Assembly (NCBI GenBank): GCA_028681335.1
Contig: JAQUIT010000013.1
Span: 1-64,000 of the forward strand
Length of the DNA: 64,000 bases
Source: Desulfuromonadaceae bacterium
GTDB lineage: Bacteria > Desulfobacterota > Desulfuromonadia > Geobacterales > Pseudopelobacteraceae
Reading direction: 5' to 3'
Positions 46,300-54,889 of this stretch are shown here, piece after piece. The notes below the pieces were generated by a model. The model ran no database searches and was not told the origin of the DNA. It saw only the letters and a list, made by a program, of their open reading frames with translations. The first letter of the stretch is position 1, and each line of letters opens with the position of its first letter. The translations under genes and the position numbers were made by a program.

Positions 46300-47360
46300 T
46301 GCACATCTCCTTTGATGATTACCTTTATCGCCTGCTCCTTCGCACCATTGGCAAAGGTATCGTACGCCTTGATGATGTCCTGCAACGCAAAGCGATGGCT
46401 CACCAGTTTTTTCGCTGCAATGCGCCCCGACTGAACCATGCCGAGCAGCATCGGCGTACTGCCCGCGTCGACCAGACGCGTGGTAAGGGTAATATTGGCG
46501 GCCCAGAGTTTTTCGAGGTGAAGTTCGACCGGGGTGCCATGCACTCCCACGTTGGCAATATGCCCGCCCGGGGCGATGATCTCCTGGCAGATAGCGAACG
46601 TAGCTGCGATGCCTACCGCCTCGATCACTACATCGACTCCGGTTTCGTGTGTCAGCGCCATGACCTGTTTGGCCGCTGTACCATCCGAACTGTTTATTAC
46701 CTCTGTAGCGCCAAGCGACCGGGCGACCGCCAACCGGTGGTCATCGAGATCAATCATTATGATCCGGGCAGGAGAGTAGAGCTGCACCGCAAGCAGCGCG
46801 GCAAGGCCGACCGGACCGGCGCCGACAATCGCCACACTATCCCCCGGCTTGACCTGTCCGGAGAGTGCGCCGCATTCAAGGCCGGTGGGAAGAATGCAAC
46901 TGAGCATGACGGCGGCCTCCTCATCCACCTCGGGAGAAAGCAGGAACAGTCCGGTATCGGCAAACGGAATCCTGACATATTCAGCCTGAGTACCGTCGAT
47001 ACTGTTGCCCAGGAGCCACCCGCCAATGCGGCAGTGGGAATACATCCCTTTTTTGCAGTAACTGCACCTGCCGCAGGAGGTGATCAGGGAGATGAGGACT
47101 TTATCCCCGACAGAGAAGTTCTCCACTCTTTTGCCTACCGCTTCGATAACCCCGACACCTTCATGACCGAGAACACGGCCATCAGAGACGGACGGCACGT
47201 CACCCTTGAGGATGTGCAGATCAGTTCCACAGATAGTGGTTGTGGTAATACGGACAATGGCGTCCGTGGCGTCGATGATCGTCGGCTTTGGCTTTTCCTC
47301 CAGTGCCAGTAAGTTCGGCCCGTGATAGATAAGCGCCTTCATGGTGATTTCTCTGTTCAT
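46296..47360 (-). CDS. zinc-dependent alcohol dehydrogenase
   Basis: A 354-residue medium-chain dehydrogenase. The catalytic zinc ligands are in TTTICGTDLHILKG and GHEGVGVIEAVG, the structural zinc has all four Cys in CGRCSYCKKGMYSHC, and the NAD motif is VAIVGAGPVGLAALLA with IDLDDHRLAVARSLGA. Most likely it interconverts acetaldehyde and ethanol, given its neighbours. ATG 47360 has AGGAGA five bases upstream. It lies directly behind the pyruvate kinase-aldehyde dehydrogenase fusion. Confidence 0.85.
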   Translation of the reverse strand: MNREITMKALIYHGPNLLALEEKPKPTIIDATDAIVRITTTTICGTDLHILKGDVPSVSDGRVLGHEGVGVIEAVGKRVENFSVGDKVLISLITSCGRCSYCKKGMYSHCRIGGWLLGNSIDGTQAEYVRIPFADTGLFLLSPEVDEEAAVMLSCILPTGLECGALSGQVKPGDSVAIVGAGPVGLAALLAVQLYSPARIIMIDLDDHRLAVARSLGATEVINSSDGTAAKQVMALTHETGVDVVIEAVGIAATFAICQEIIAPGGHIANVGVHGTPVELHLEKLWAANITLTTRLVDAGSTPMLLGMVQSGRIAAKKLVSHRFALQDIIKAYDTFANGAKEQAIKVIIKGDVQ

Positions 47361-47377
47361 AGTCTCTCCTGTGCCTT

Positions 47378-49813
47378 TCACGCAATCCGCAAAGAATCTA
47401 CGGTGCAGCAGTGCAACGGTCTGACAAAATGCGACGGCTTGGTGATACCATCACCGGTCGGGGTGCCGATGGACATGGAGGCATAGCCTTCGCCCATTCC
47501 CAGACCGTACAGTGTTGAAGCGTTGGTGACGTAGATGGAACACTGCATGCGCCGCCCCATGCGGGTCAGGTTGTCGATATTGGTTGAGTACATGGCAGCA
47601 GAGTGATGGTTGTTCCCCTCTGCGCGCCAGGCCAGCTCGATGGCGGCATCCACGTCCGGCACAAAGGTAACGGGAAGAAGAGGCATAAGCTGTTCCGTCA
47701 TGACCAGCGGGTGGCTGTTCGGCACTTCACCCCACAACAGCCGGGTATCAGCCGGGATGTCCAGGCCAATTCCTTTGGCGATCACGGCGGCGTCGCGTCC
47801 CACATAACTGCGGTTCATGACCAGTTCCAGACCACCCTCTCCTCCCCGGGTAATGACAATCGCCGTCAAGGCGTCCATCTGGGCAAGCGACAGCTCACAG
47901 GCACGGGGATCATTGCGCATGTTTTCAAGAAAAAGCTCCCTGGCGGCCTCAACCACGATGACCTCTTTTTCCGCGATACAGAGCACATTATTGTCAAAGC
48001 TCGCCCCGTAAATGATGCCCTGAACGCAGGCGGGAAACAGTGCGGTCTCATCCACCACCACCGGCGGATTGCCAGGCCCGGCGGCGATGGTCTTGCACGC
48101 CTTGCCCGTCGTCATGGCCACCTTCACAATCGCAGGGCCTCCGGTCACCATATTAAGGCTGATGCCGGGGTGGGCCAACAGGGCTCGCGTGGACTCATGG
48201 GAAGCGGGAAATACCGTGGTGATCAGCCCTGAGGGAGCGCCGGCCGAAACAGCAGCTTGAGCAAGTATTTCCATAACATCGTGACAGACCCCGGCAGCGG
48301 CAGGGTGTGCGGCGAAGACCACAGCATTGCCTGCGGCGAGTATGGCGAGGGCATTGGAGATGACCGTCGCTGCCGGATTATTGGAAGGAGTGATGGCAGC
48401 CACGACACCAAACGGTGAATATTCCACCAACGTCAAACCGTTGTCGCCGGTGTAGGCACGCGACTGCAAGTCTTCGATTCCCGGTGTTCGGGTGGCACAG
48501 AGGAGGTTCTTCTGCACCTTGTCCTCAACCCTACCCATTTTTGTCTCCTCGACCGCCATCCGGCCCCAGCGCTCCGCATTAGCCATGGAGGCAACACGCA
48601 GAGCTTTGATAACGGCCCGCCGCTCTTTGAGACTCTGGTTGTGAAAGAGTTTCTGCGCCTCCGTGGCCACGGCTACTGCGGCGTCCACGGTAGAAAAGAT
48701 GACCCGGTTACCGGCAGGTGAAGAATCAGGTGGCAACGCGGCATAATCAAACGCGTGCTCCGAAGTACATCTTGATGCGACACGGTAAACAGTACGATAC
48801 GGTTCAGTCACAGACGCAATCCTGGCAAGCATGGTTACTGCCTCAACCGGGAACTTTCCCATCGCAGATTCTTCGGAAAGCATCACGCAATCGGTGCCAT
48901 CAAGGATAGCATTGGCCACATCAGTGGCCTCGGCCCGGGTCGGGCGGTAATGCTCGACCATCGATTCCAGCATCTGGGTAGCTGTAATTACCGGTTTCCC
49001 ACATCTATTGGCCTTTTTGATCAGATCCTTCTGGATCATGGCGATATTTTCAATGGGAGTTTCCACTCCCAGGTCGCCACGGGCGATCATGATCCCGTCC
49101 GCGGCCGCCAGAATTTCGTCGATATGCTCCAGTGCTCCCGCCCGTTCGATCTTGGCAATGATAAGCGGGTGGTACCCCAATTTTGCAGCGGCGCTGCGGA
49201 CTTCATGAACATCAGCAGCTGTTTCTACAAACGACTGACTGATCGCATCCACACCATGTTCCAGTGCAAACTTCAGGCAATCGCAGTCATGCACGGTAAA
49301 GGCACTGTCGCCCAAATCTATACCGGGGAGATTGAGCCCCTTGCGCGAACGGAGCTCACCGCCGACAACCACGCGGCACACTACGTCAGTACCTTCAGCA
49401 GTCACGACCTCGAGATGAATGATGCCGTCATTGAGGAACAGGATATCACCCTTTTTAACAACGACAGGCAGGCGCGGGAAATCAACAAAAGCCTGCTGCC
49501 GGTCACCGACACTATCTCGCGTGGTCAGTGTGAAGGAATCACCCCGTTTCAGCATGATTGGCTCTTCACACAACCGACCGATCCTCATTTTCGGACCGGG
49601 AAGATCAGCCATGATTTTCACTGTCGTACCGGTCGCATGAGCAGCGGCACGGAGAGAATCGATAACGGTTTTATGCCAGGGCAAATCACCATGTGAAAAG
49701 TTGAGGCGGGCAATATTCATCCCGGCACACAGCATCTTCTGAAGCGTCTCCTCAGACTCGGAGGCGGGGCCGATTGTGCAGACGAGTTGCGTATTATGGG
49801 TGGAAAACGTCAC
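47378..49813 (-). CDS. fusion: pyruvate kinase catalytic core + CoA-acylating aldehyde dehydrogenase
   Basis: An 811-residue single-frame fusion. Residues about 5-340 are a pyruvate kinase barrel with B domain: [20 protein letters not shown], catalytic [30 protein letters not shown] and [10 protein letters not shown]; the allosteric C-terminal domain of normal pyruvate kinases (about 120 residues) is missing. From about 370 a full EutE/PduP-type dehydrogenase follows: [20 protein letters not shown] and the catalytic Cys612 in [13 protein letters not shown]. Reactions implied: PEP to pyruvate with ATP formation, and acetaldehyde + CoA + NAD+ to acetyl-CoA. I chose GTG 49813 (AAGGAG seven bases upstream); a sigma-54 promoter at 49869-49883 would start the RNA near 49857. 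The gene end overlaps or adjoins the alcohol dehydrogenase frame. Confidence 0.85.
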   Translation of the reverse strand: MTFSTHNTQLVCTIGPASESEETLQKMLCAGMNIARLNFSHGDLPWHKTVIDSLRAAAHATGTTVKIMADLPGPKMRIGRLCEEPIMLKRGDSFTLTTRDSVGDRQQAFVDFPRLPVVVKKGDILFLNDGIIHLEVVTAEGTDVVCRVVVGGELRSRKGLNLPGIDLGDSAFTVHDCDCLKFALEHGVDAISQSFVETAADVHEVRSAAAKLGYHPLIIAKIERAGALEHIDEILAAADGIMIARGDLGVETPIENIAMIQKDLIKKANRCGKPVITATQMLESMVEHYRPTRAEATDVANAILDGTDCVMLSEESAMGKFPVEAVTMLARIASVTEPYRTVYRVASRCTSEHAFDYAALPPDSSPAGNRVIFSTVDAAVAVATEAQKLFHNQSLKERRAVIKALRVASMANAERWGRMAVEETKMGRVEDKVQKNLLCATRTPGIEDLQSRAYTGDNGLTLVEYSPFGVVAAITPSNNPAATVISNALAILAAGNAVVFAAHPAAAGVCHDVMEILAQAAVSAGAPSGLITTVFPASHESTRALLAHPGISLNMVTGGPAIVKVAMTTGKACKTIAAGPGNPPVVVDETALFPACVQGIIYGASFDNNVLCIAEKEVIVVEAARELFLENMRNDPRACELSLAQMDALTAIVITRGGEGGLELVMNRSYVGRDAAVIAKGIGLDIPADTRLLWGEVPNSHPLVMTEQLMPLLPVTFVPDVDAAIELAWRAEGNNHHSAAMYSTNIDNLTRMGRRMQCSIYVTNASTLYGLGMGEGYASMSIGTPTGDGITKPSHFVRPLHCCTVDSLRIA

Positions 49814-50174
49814 TAACCTCTCCTTTGCGGCAACAGCTTCATGGATTCTCAACGTCAAGACAGACAGCGCAACTAATATGCCAGAGAACGTATTCCGCTA
49901 ATGCCACAGCAACCAGCTGTTTATACAGGGTAAAATAGTCTGTGGACGGCATATTGGTGGGAAACCGGGACAGATGCGTCCATCATATGTGACATAACCG
50001 CCATATATGACAAACTGCCGGAATGTGCCTCTGCCGGTTCACGGTTCGACGTTTGCTACTACATTAACGGTGCGGATTGAGCCGAATCGCCTGGTACGAC
50101 TTATGGAGTGTGGTTCAGAGCAGAGGAATGATCTATGGAGTGTCCGAGGGGGGGGTGCAGCGGCGGTTGCGTGC
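49814..50174 (-). other. upstream region of the ethanol operon
   Basis: About 360 bp without a gene. It carries the sigma-54 promoter (49869-49883) and two direct repeats, CATATGTGACATAA (49984-49997) and CATATATGACAAAC (50002-50015), 18 bp apart and about 115-145 bases upstream of the promoter, a suitable place for activator binding. Confidence 0.45.
49869..49883 (-). promoter_or_regulatory. sigma-54 promoter candidate for the ethanol operon
   Basis: Minus strand TGGCATATTAGTTGC: GG (-24) and TTGC (-12) at the standard spacing, one mismatch from consensus TGGCACGNNNNTTGC in the -24 block. It would place transcription start about 44 bases before GTG 49813. Confidence 0.6.
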
Positions 50175-50894
50175 TCAACGCGAGTCACTATCCGGCATGG
50201 CGTAGCGCGCATAATGCAGATCAGTGACTTGTTTATACCCTTTTTTACAGCAGGCAGCTGCAATCAGGTCCAACAGAGGATCGGTGCAGCCGTTTAAAAA
50301 GGCATAGCCGTTGTTGTCCCGCAGATGATGTTGCGCATGGTGTTTTTTGGATAACAGCAGGCCGATTCTGGCCAGAAAGGCGGCGAATGGTGATGTTGAG
50401 GTGTGACAGAGGTAGTGGGAAACCTCAGCCACGGAGGAGAGGACACCAATATAGAAAGCGGTATAGACCACAACGCCGTTGATAGTAAGCGTGGCCTGAA
50501 GTGCCACCACAAGCAGCAGATAGCCAACCAGCCAGACCTTTGATCCACTTTCCATGAAATAGACCACCAGCAGGGTGCGCCTTTTGTACATCGGTTTTTT
50601 GTGATGCAGGTGGAAGTTGGCGATCAAAGGGCCGTCGATGGATTCATAACGATCGTTGCTGTCCATGTACAAATGCACCAGGCCATTGATGAAGTCGGTG
50701 AGAAGGTAGGCGACAACCAGCGCCAGCAGTTGCCGGCCAGGGCCGATGGATAACGGACTGACCCGGTAGAGCAGATACAGTTGCAGCCCGATGTTGGCGA
50801 TAGCGACCAGATGACCAAGCACCTTGTATCTGCTTTGGGAGGTGTAAAGCTCCATGGCGGCGTTAAACTGTTGCTGTTTGGCTGTTAGCTCCAC
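50175..50894 (-). CDS. CarF/TMEM189-type plasmanylethanolamine desaturase homologue
   Basis: A 239-residue integral membrane protein of the lipid desaturase family (PF10520), with about four transmembrane segments. The His-rich metal motifs are present: LVHLYMDSNDRYESIDGPLI, ANFHLHHKKPMYK, EVSHYLCHTS, and KKHHAQHHLRDNNGYAFLNG. CarF and human TMEM189 introduce the vinyl-ether bond of plasmalogens with O2. In an otherwise anaerobic-looking genome that is noteworthy. GTG 50894 follows AGGAG; a TTG at 50915 would run into the attC-like element. It is the last gene of the cassette-like row. Confidence 0.8.
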   Translation of the reverse strand: MELTAKQQQFNAAMELYTSQSRYKVLGHLVAIANIGLQLYLLYRVSPLSIGPGRQLLALVVAYLLTDFINGLVHLYMDSNDRYESIDGPLIANFHLHHKKPMYKRRTLLVVYFMESGSKVWLVGYLLLVVALQATLTINGVVVYTAFYIGVLSSVAEVSHYLCHTSTSPFAAFLARIGLLLSKKHHAQHHLRDNNGYAFLNGCTDPLLDLIAAACCKKGYKQVTDLHYARYAMPDSDSR

Positions 50895-50913
50895 GCTCAA
50901 GCTCCTGGTGTCC

Positions 50914-50982
50914 AAGTAACGGTGTGGGGGAACAGCGACGGATCTATGCCGGTGTTTCTGCCTGATTGCCCCCCCGTTCTTA
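50914..50982 (-). other. attC-like hairpin 5
   Basis: Between the CarF-like gene and the preceding hypothetical pair. Ends read GAACGGGGGG and CCCCCACACCGTTAC on the minus strand, so AACGG pairs with CCGTT and the G-run with the C-run, with a structured centre. Resembles an integron attC architecture, though the core sites deviate from RYYYAAC/GTTRRRY. Confidence 0.35.
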
Positions 50983-51060
50983 ACTTTTGTCTCGTCTCAA
51001 GGAAGCCTCTTCTACTTCTATGCTCTTTCTCAAAAAGTTGCAGCAGATAGTTGCTGCATT

Positions 51061-51549
51061 TCAACGGCATTCAGCATCCCAGATGGCTCGTTCCTTAGTA
51101 TCCGCAGGGGGCGGTTCTAAACAAGGATTCCGGTAAGAGCCCTTGTCAACAGGGGCGAACGTCCCGGGAGCATTGCTGCGATTTGGTTTCGTGACGCTCT
51201 CGGTACGCAATCCAGGATACTTCACCTGAAGAAAATTGCCGATTTGCCAGAGCGCCAGCACATTCACCAGCGTCGTCACACCGATAGCCGCGATCATAGC
51301 AAAGCCAAAATGCCGCCGAAGCCATTCCACTGATCCGCCTATCAACGCACACAGTGCCGCACCAGCGACCAGGCCAACAAAAGCGAAAAAAACAGCAAAA
51401 CCCCACACAAAAACCGGCGCAAAGGTATCCGTGTTTATATGTAACAAACGGGAATACGGCCCTCGAAACAAGAACCACGCACTCCACGCCCCCCCGAGTA
51501 AAGGCCACAGAATGCGGATAACCCACCAGTACAGAGCCTCACGCTTCAT
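51061..51549 (-). CDS. hypothetical membrane protein
   Basis: A 162-residue protein with three or four transmembrane segments (WVIRILWPLLGGAWSAWFLF, VFVWGFAVFFAFVGLVAGAA, FGFAMIAAIGVTTLVNVLAL) and a soluble C-terminal end. Overlaps its upstream neighbour in an ATGA arrangement. Function unknown. Confidence 0.6.
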   Translation of the reverse strand: MKREALYWWVIRILWPLLGGAWSAWFLFRGPYSRLLHINTDTFAPVFVWGFAVFFAFVGLVAGAALCALIGGSVEWLRRHFGFAMIAAIGVTTLVNVLALWQIGNFLQVKYPGLRTESVTKPNRSNAPGTFAPVDKGSYRNPCLEPPPADTKERAIWDAECR

Positions 51550-52004
51550 CGTTTGCCATTCCCTGACTGCAATCTGTCTATGACTCTGCGTGCCCGATCA
51601 AGGTGATGTTCCGTTGTCCCGAGCTTTTGCAGTTGGCAACCGGAGGGTAACGTGTTCCAGATCAAGCTCAAAGATTGATTGAATCCGCTGCGGAGAACAA
51701 AATTTTTCAATGGCATGATGCGCCATTGGGGTGAGGCTGTTAGCGGGATGATTTTTTCAATTTGAAGCGACTGGTGCCGATTGCTCCATCGTATTCGAGC
51801 CCCACGCACGTCACCCGCCCCGCCATCGATGAGCACCCATCCCAAGCCATCAGCACTCAGGTTAAGATAGCAGTAGGCGCCCTGTTCACCAGTCCCCGCC
51901 CATTCGCCCGCAAAGAACCCCGGAGAGCTGTCAGGAAGAGGAGTTAAGGCATGTGCAGTCCCCAACCAGGCAACTAGTATGACGAGACCCAGGAAAGAGC
52001 GCAT
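51546..52004 (-). CDS. hypothetical exported protein
   Basis: A 152-residue protein with signal peptide (LGLVILVAWLGTAHA). The mature part (GFFAGEWAGTGEQGAYCYLN, then beta-rich) has no recognised family. AAGGA precedes ATG 52004. Paired with the following membrane protein. Confidence 0.6.
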   Translation of the reverse strand: MRSFLGLVILVAWLGTAHALTPLPDSSPGFFAGEWAGTGEQGAYCYLNLSADGLGWVLIDGGAGDVRGARIRWSNRHQSLQIEKIIPLTASPQWRIMPLKNFVLRSGFNQSLSLIWNTLPSGCQLQKLGTTEHHLDRARRVIDRLQSGNGKR

Positions 52005-52034
52005 ATTCTGTCCTTTTCTCCAGAGAGGTTGTTT

Positions 52035-52101
52035 CTGCAACGTAGAATACCGACCCCACGGAACCGCGCTTGATCTGCGCGGAGAATGTACTACGTTAGT
52101 G
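52035..52101 (-). other. attC-like hairpin 4
   Basis: Minus strand: outer stem AACGTAG...CTACGTT (perfect, 7 bp), inner stem CCGCGC-AGATCAA-GCGCGG. It lies between two cassette-like genes. Confidence 0.45.
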
Positions 52102-52113
52102 CCTGCGCCGTAG

Positions 52114-52581
52114 TCATGCACTTTTTAGTTTCCATGACAGGACCAGGGGGTCCTTTGCCCACCGGGTGCCATATTCCGCTTCCTTGGCACAAAGTTGCCT
52201 GGTGGATTCTGGCAGCCTTGCCCAGATGTGTTCAGGAATGTGAGGGGTTTTCTTCATTTCCACCCAAGCACCATTGCGCATGACGCCAAGAAACAGCCAG
52301 AAAACATAAAGAGGGGCGTTACCGCCATCATGAATAAAATCCATCCAGCCTTCTGCGATCACCTCTCCACTGCAATTAACAACTGCGACAGAGGACAAAT
52401 CTTCCAGATTTCCGTCTATTGCCTCAGTACAGTGCCCTTCTTCGCAAGCCTCTGTCCAATCAATAGAAAGTCCATTTGGATCAATGCCATAAGGAATTAA
52501 ATCAATCAGTAGTTGGGACTCGACTTCTTTCTGAAGTAAAGGGCCCATTTGTGCGCTTTGTCCAAGATGATTAATTGTCAT
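52114..52581 (-). CDS. hypothetical protein, 155 aa
   Basis: A soluble, acidic protein (begins MTINHLGQSAQMGPLLQKEV, with WTEACEEGHCTEAIDG). No family recognised and no export signal. It resembles typical single-gene integron cargo in size and lack of relatives. Confidence 0.55.
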   Translation of the reverse strand: MTINHLGQSAQMGPLLQKEVESQLLIDLIPYGIDPNGLSIDWTEACEEGHCTEAIDGNLEDLSSVAVVNCSGEVIAEGWMDFIHDGGNAPLYVFWLFLGVMRNGAWVEMKKTPHIPEHIWARLPESTRQLCAKEAEYGTRWAKDPLVLSWKLKSA

Positions 52582-52595
52582 AGTGCTCTTTCAGT

Positions 52596-52643
52596 GCGTA
52601 ACGGTAGCGAAGCGGATCGCGCGGCTTTATCGCCCGGTTATGG
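52596..52643 (-). other. attC-like hairpin 3
   Basis: Minus strand AACCGGGCGA ... AAGC ... GCTT ... CGCTACCGTT: nested stems with mismatched bulges, ending GTTACGC. About 48 bp, between the 155-residue gene and the isochorismatase gene. Confidence 0.45.
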
Positions 52644-52656
52644 TCTGGGCGTTTGC

Positions 52657-53208
52657 TTACGTCCTGCTTTCGACGATTTCTTTTGTTGAAATCACTCTGG
52701 CATAGGGGGCTGACAATGCCGCCATAAAGGATGCATGTACATCTGCGGCCTTTATGGTTTTATCCTTGAAAAACAGATCTTTTGTGGCGCATGCGTCTTC
52801 GGCAACGATACAACTGAAACCGAGATCGAAAGCAGCACGAGTTGTAGCGTCTATACACATGTGACTCATTGCTCCACAAATAACAAGATTGCCTATTTTT
52901 TCTTTTTCCAATAGTTCCAACAGAGATGTGTTGCGGAAGCTATTTGGAAAGTTTTTTACGACAACAGTTTCATTCTCTTTTGGAGCTACCAGTTGGTTTA
53001 TTCTTGCACCATCAGTTTCAGGCAAGAAAAACGTTGCGTCTGGGCGAGCAGAAATGTGCTGAATATGGATGATAGATGATTTAGTCCTTCTGAATTCATT
53101 TAAAAGAACCTGTGCATTTACCGCAGCGTCTTCTATACCAACAAGTTCCATGCGGCCACCGGGAAAATAATCGTTTTGTAAATCAACGAGTATCAGACAG
53201 TTGTTCAT
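52657..53208 (-). CDS. isochorismatase family cysteine hydrolase
   Basis: A 183-residue cysteine hydrolase. Catalytic Asp in LVDLQNDYFPGG, Lys in VVVKNFPNSF and Cys in GAMSHMCIDATTRAAFDLGF form the usual triad. The sequence around SFRNTSLLELL identifies the YcaC/PncA-like branch. The substrate is unknown. A close paralogue is encoded at 58592-59155. Lies within the cassette-like row. Confidence 0.85.
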   Translation of the reverse strand: MNNCLILVDLQNDYFPGGRMELVGIEDAAVNAQVLLNEFRRTKSSIIHIQHISARPDATFFLPETDGARINQLVAPKENETVVVKNFPNSFRNTSLLELLEKEKIGNLVICGAMSHMCIDATTRAAFDLGFSCIVAEDACATKDLFFKDKTIKAADVHASFMAALSAPYARVISTKEIVESRT

Positions 53209-53232
53209 GTGTACTCCTTATTGAAGATATTG

Positions 53233-53280
53233 GCATAACGGCTCTCAGCGTGACCAGCACAACAGCTTTTGCCGTTAAAA
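53233..53280 (-). other. attC-like hairpin 2
   Basis: Minus strand TAACGGC ... GCCGTTATGC: a perfect 7-bp outer stem, inner AGC...GCT and GTG...CAC, 48 bp overall, with GTTATGC at the outer end. The clearest of the five candidates. Confidence 0.55.
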
Positions 53281-53307
53281 TCTGCACCGATGGCGCAGAA
53301 CCTACCA

Positions 53308-53592
53308 TTACATTAATTTCTCAAAGCCTTCCGCCACCATACTTGGGATAAACTCTGTAATATCATATTCAGCAATACCTGCTTGATAAAATGGGTCTTT
53401 AGCTAAAATAGCTTCCAGCTCGGTTTTAGTTTTAACATTTGATAAAATAATGCCACCGGTTCTCGGATTTTTTCTCCCTGACGCAATAAAGCTGCCATTA
53501 ATATATTCCTGTTTCAAATAGGCAACATGAGCATCGAGACGCTTATCCACTTCCTCAAGTTGGCATTTATAATTCAATGATACGATAAACAT
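53308..53592 (-). CDS. YciI family protein
   Basis: A 94-residue ferredoxin-like fold protein of the YCII family. Typical features: RLDAHVAYLKQEYINGSFIA, SGRKNPRTGGIILSN and a C-terminal DPFYQAGIAEYDITEF with the active-site-like His/Asp. Known relatives include a chlorinated-quinone hydrolase domain. AGGAGG precedes ATG 53592. Confidence 0.85.
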   Translation of the reverse strand: MFIVSLNYKCQLEEVDKRLDAHVAYLKQEYINGSFIASGRKNPRTGGIILSNVKTKTELEAILAKDPFYQAGIAEYDITEFIPSMVAEGFEKLM

Positions 53593-53623
53593 TTTTCCTC
53601 CTTTTTGGGTATAGCAGGACTGT

Positions 53624-53676
53624 GCTTAACCTGACGGATGCTTTATGTCCGTTCAAGGACTTAGTGCGTGTTGAGG
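53624..53676 (-). other. attC-like hairpin 1
   Basis: The minus strand ends GTTAAGC, an exact GTTRRRY core, and begins CCTCAAC; between them ACGGA...TCCGT and AGTCC...GGAC form nested pairings. Located between the ABM-domain gene and the YciI gene. Confidence 0.45.
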
Positions 53677-53685
53677 GCTGCCTCT

Positions 53686-54267
53686 TTATCTGGAAAACAG
53701 CCAACGCTGCACGAGCCTTGTATAGCGGGGCATTACCGCGTACACCATAAGGAAAACGACAAGTCCGGTTACTGCAAATGTTGCTATTAAACGGTTATTT
53801 GGAACTCCAAGGTATTGCAGAATTGGATTAACGACCAAGGGCATGCCTAATGCTAGCGGGCAGATGGCTGACCATGTCACCAGATACTGTTTCCAGCGCA
53901 CCGGCACCTTGGCCTTCGCTCCCGCTGGCGTAAACCAAAAATCAAGTCCGCTACTTATAAAAAAGTCGTCGTCACTCACAAACAGAGGCCGAACCTTTTC
54001 TATCAAAAGGGCGCGAGTCGGCGATTCCATCCACTCCCGCAAGTGCGCTTCGGTATCGAATCTAATAATGACGGTATATGTTTCCGTCAATCCTCGTATC
54101 GGACGAACGATGTTCCAGTCCAAATGACCCGGCGAAGCTTTGCAAAGAGGCGCAATTTCCTCGAGCCACTTTTCGTACTCTGCCTGCTTATTTTCGCGCA
54201 ACCTATGAGTAATGACTACCGTCGCGCCCTCGGCGGTTTTTGTATCAGAGAATAACTCTGTGCTCAT
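53686..54267 (-). CDS. ABM-domain protein with two C-terminal TM segments
   Basis: A 193-residue protein. Residues about 14-105 form an antibiotic-biosynthesis-monooxygenase fold (VVITHRLRENKQAEYEKWLE, PGHLDWNIVRPIRG, YTVIIRFDTEAHLREWMESP). The C-terminal part has two transmembrane helices (YLVTWSAICPLALGMPLVV; LIATFAVTGLVVFLMVYAVM). Such membrane-bound ABM proteins are of unknown substrate. Confidence 0.75.
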   Translation of the reverse strand: MSTELFSDTKTAEGATVVITHRLRENKQAEYEKWLEEIAPLCKASPGHLDWNIVRPIRGLTETYTVIIRFDTEAHLREWMESPTRALLIEKVRPLFVSDDDFFISSGLDFWFTPAGAKAKVPVRWKQYLVTWSAICPLALGMPLVVNPILQYLGVPNNRLIATFAVTGLVVFLMVYAVMPRYTRLVQRWLFSR

Positions 54268-54316
54268 GGCTGGTGCCCTCCCTTAATGTGCAGATCCCAT
54301 TTACCCCTTTTCCCGG

Positions 54317-54706
54317 TTATATCCGCGGCCCATGCGCCACAATCTGCGGGATTATTATTGCTGCGAGAATACCCAATATGGCGGGAACAACTAAGAGAAT
54401 AACACCCCAGAATGCCCACTTCTTTTGTACAGCCAAAAAGTGTTCTACACTTTCCCACTCTTTATTTTGCCATGCCCATTCTCTCCCCTTCATTCCGAGT
54501 ACAATTGCAACGACAAAACCTAAGTAGGGTACTATAGCGAAGACACCTACCCACGTTCTATTACCAATTGCCCAGACCCAGTTTAGAAGAAATGCCCCCC
54601 ACCCCCAGCCTTTGACGCCTTCTGGCGGAATGACACCTTTTCCCTGGCCTGAGTTATTTCCACTTGAGCCGACAAGATGAGACTTCGAAGCTTCGTACAT
54701 TTCCAT
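54317..54706 (-). CDS. hypothetical membrane protein
   Basis: A 129-residue protein. A Trp-rich segment (GWGWGAFLLNWVWAIGNRTW) and further membrane helices (VGVFAIVPYLGFVVAIVLGM; FWGVILLVVPAILGILAAII) are visible; GMKGREWAWQNKEW lies between them. The GILAAIIIPQ end recalls pilin helices but the rest does not. GGAGGGAA precedes ATG 54706. Start was chosen at the ATG with that signal. Confidence 0.6.
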   Translation of the reverse strand: MEMYEASKSHLVGSSGNNSGQGKGVIPPEGVKGWGWGAFLLNWVWAIGNRTWVGVFAIVPYLGFVVAIVLGMKGREWAWQNKEWESVEHFLAVQKKWAFWGVILLVVPAILGILAAIIIPQIVAHGPRI

Positions 54707-54889
54707 AGTTGTTCCCTCCATTACTAACTCGTAATAATAAATTAGGGGCACTCCCCAATTGAATCATTCTGCCTCTCATTTTCTGCCTGAAATTCAACTC
54801 CACCAACCAACCACACTAACTAAATGGGAAGACGCTTGTGGGCATTTAAAAAGCATTTACCGCAGGGGAAAATCAAAAGAGATACGACT

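Noticed and set aside
46299-47312. 337-codon open frame on the plus strand
   Set aside because: Antisense to the alcohol dehydrogenase, whose zinc and NAD motifs are intact.
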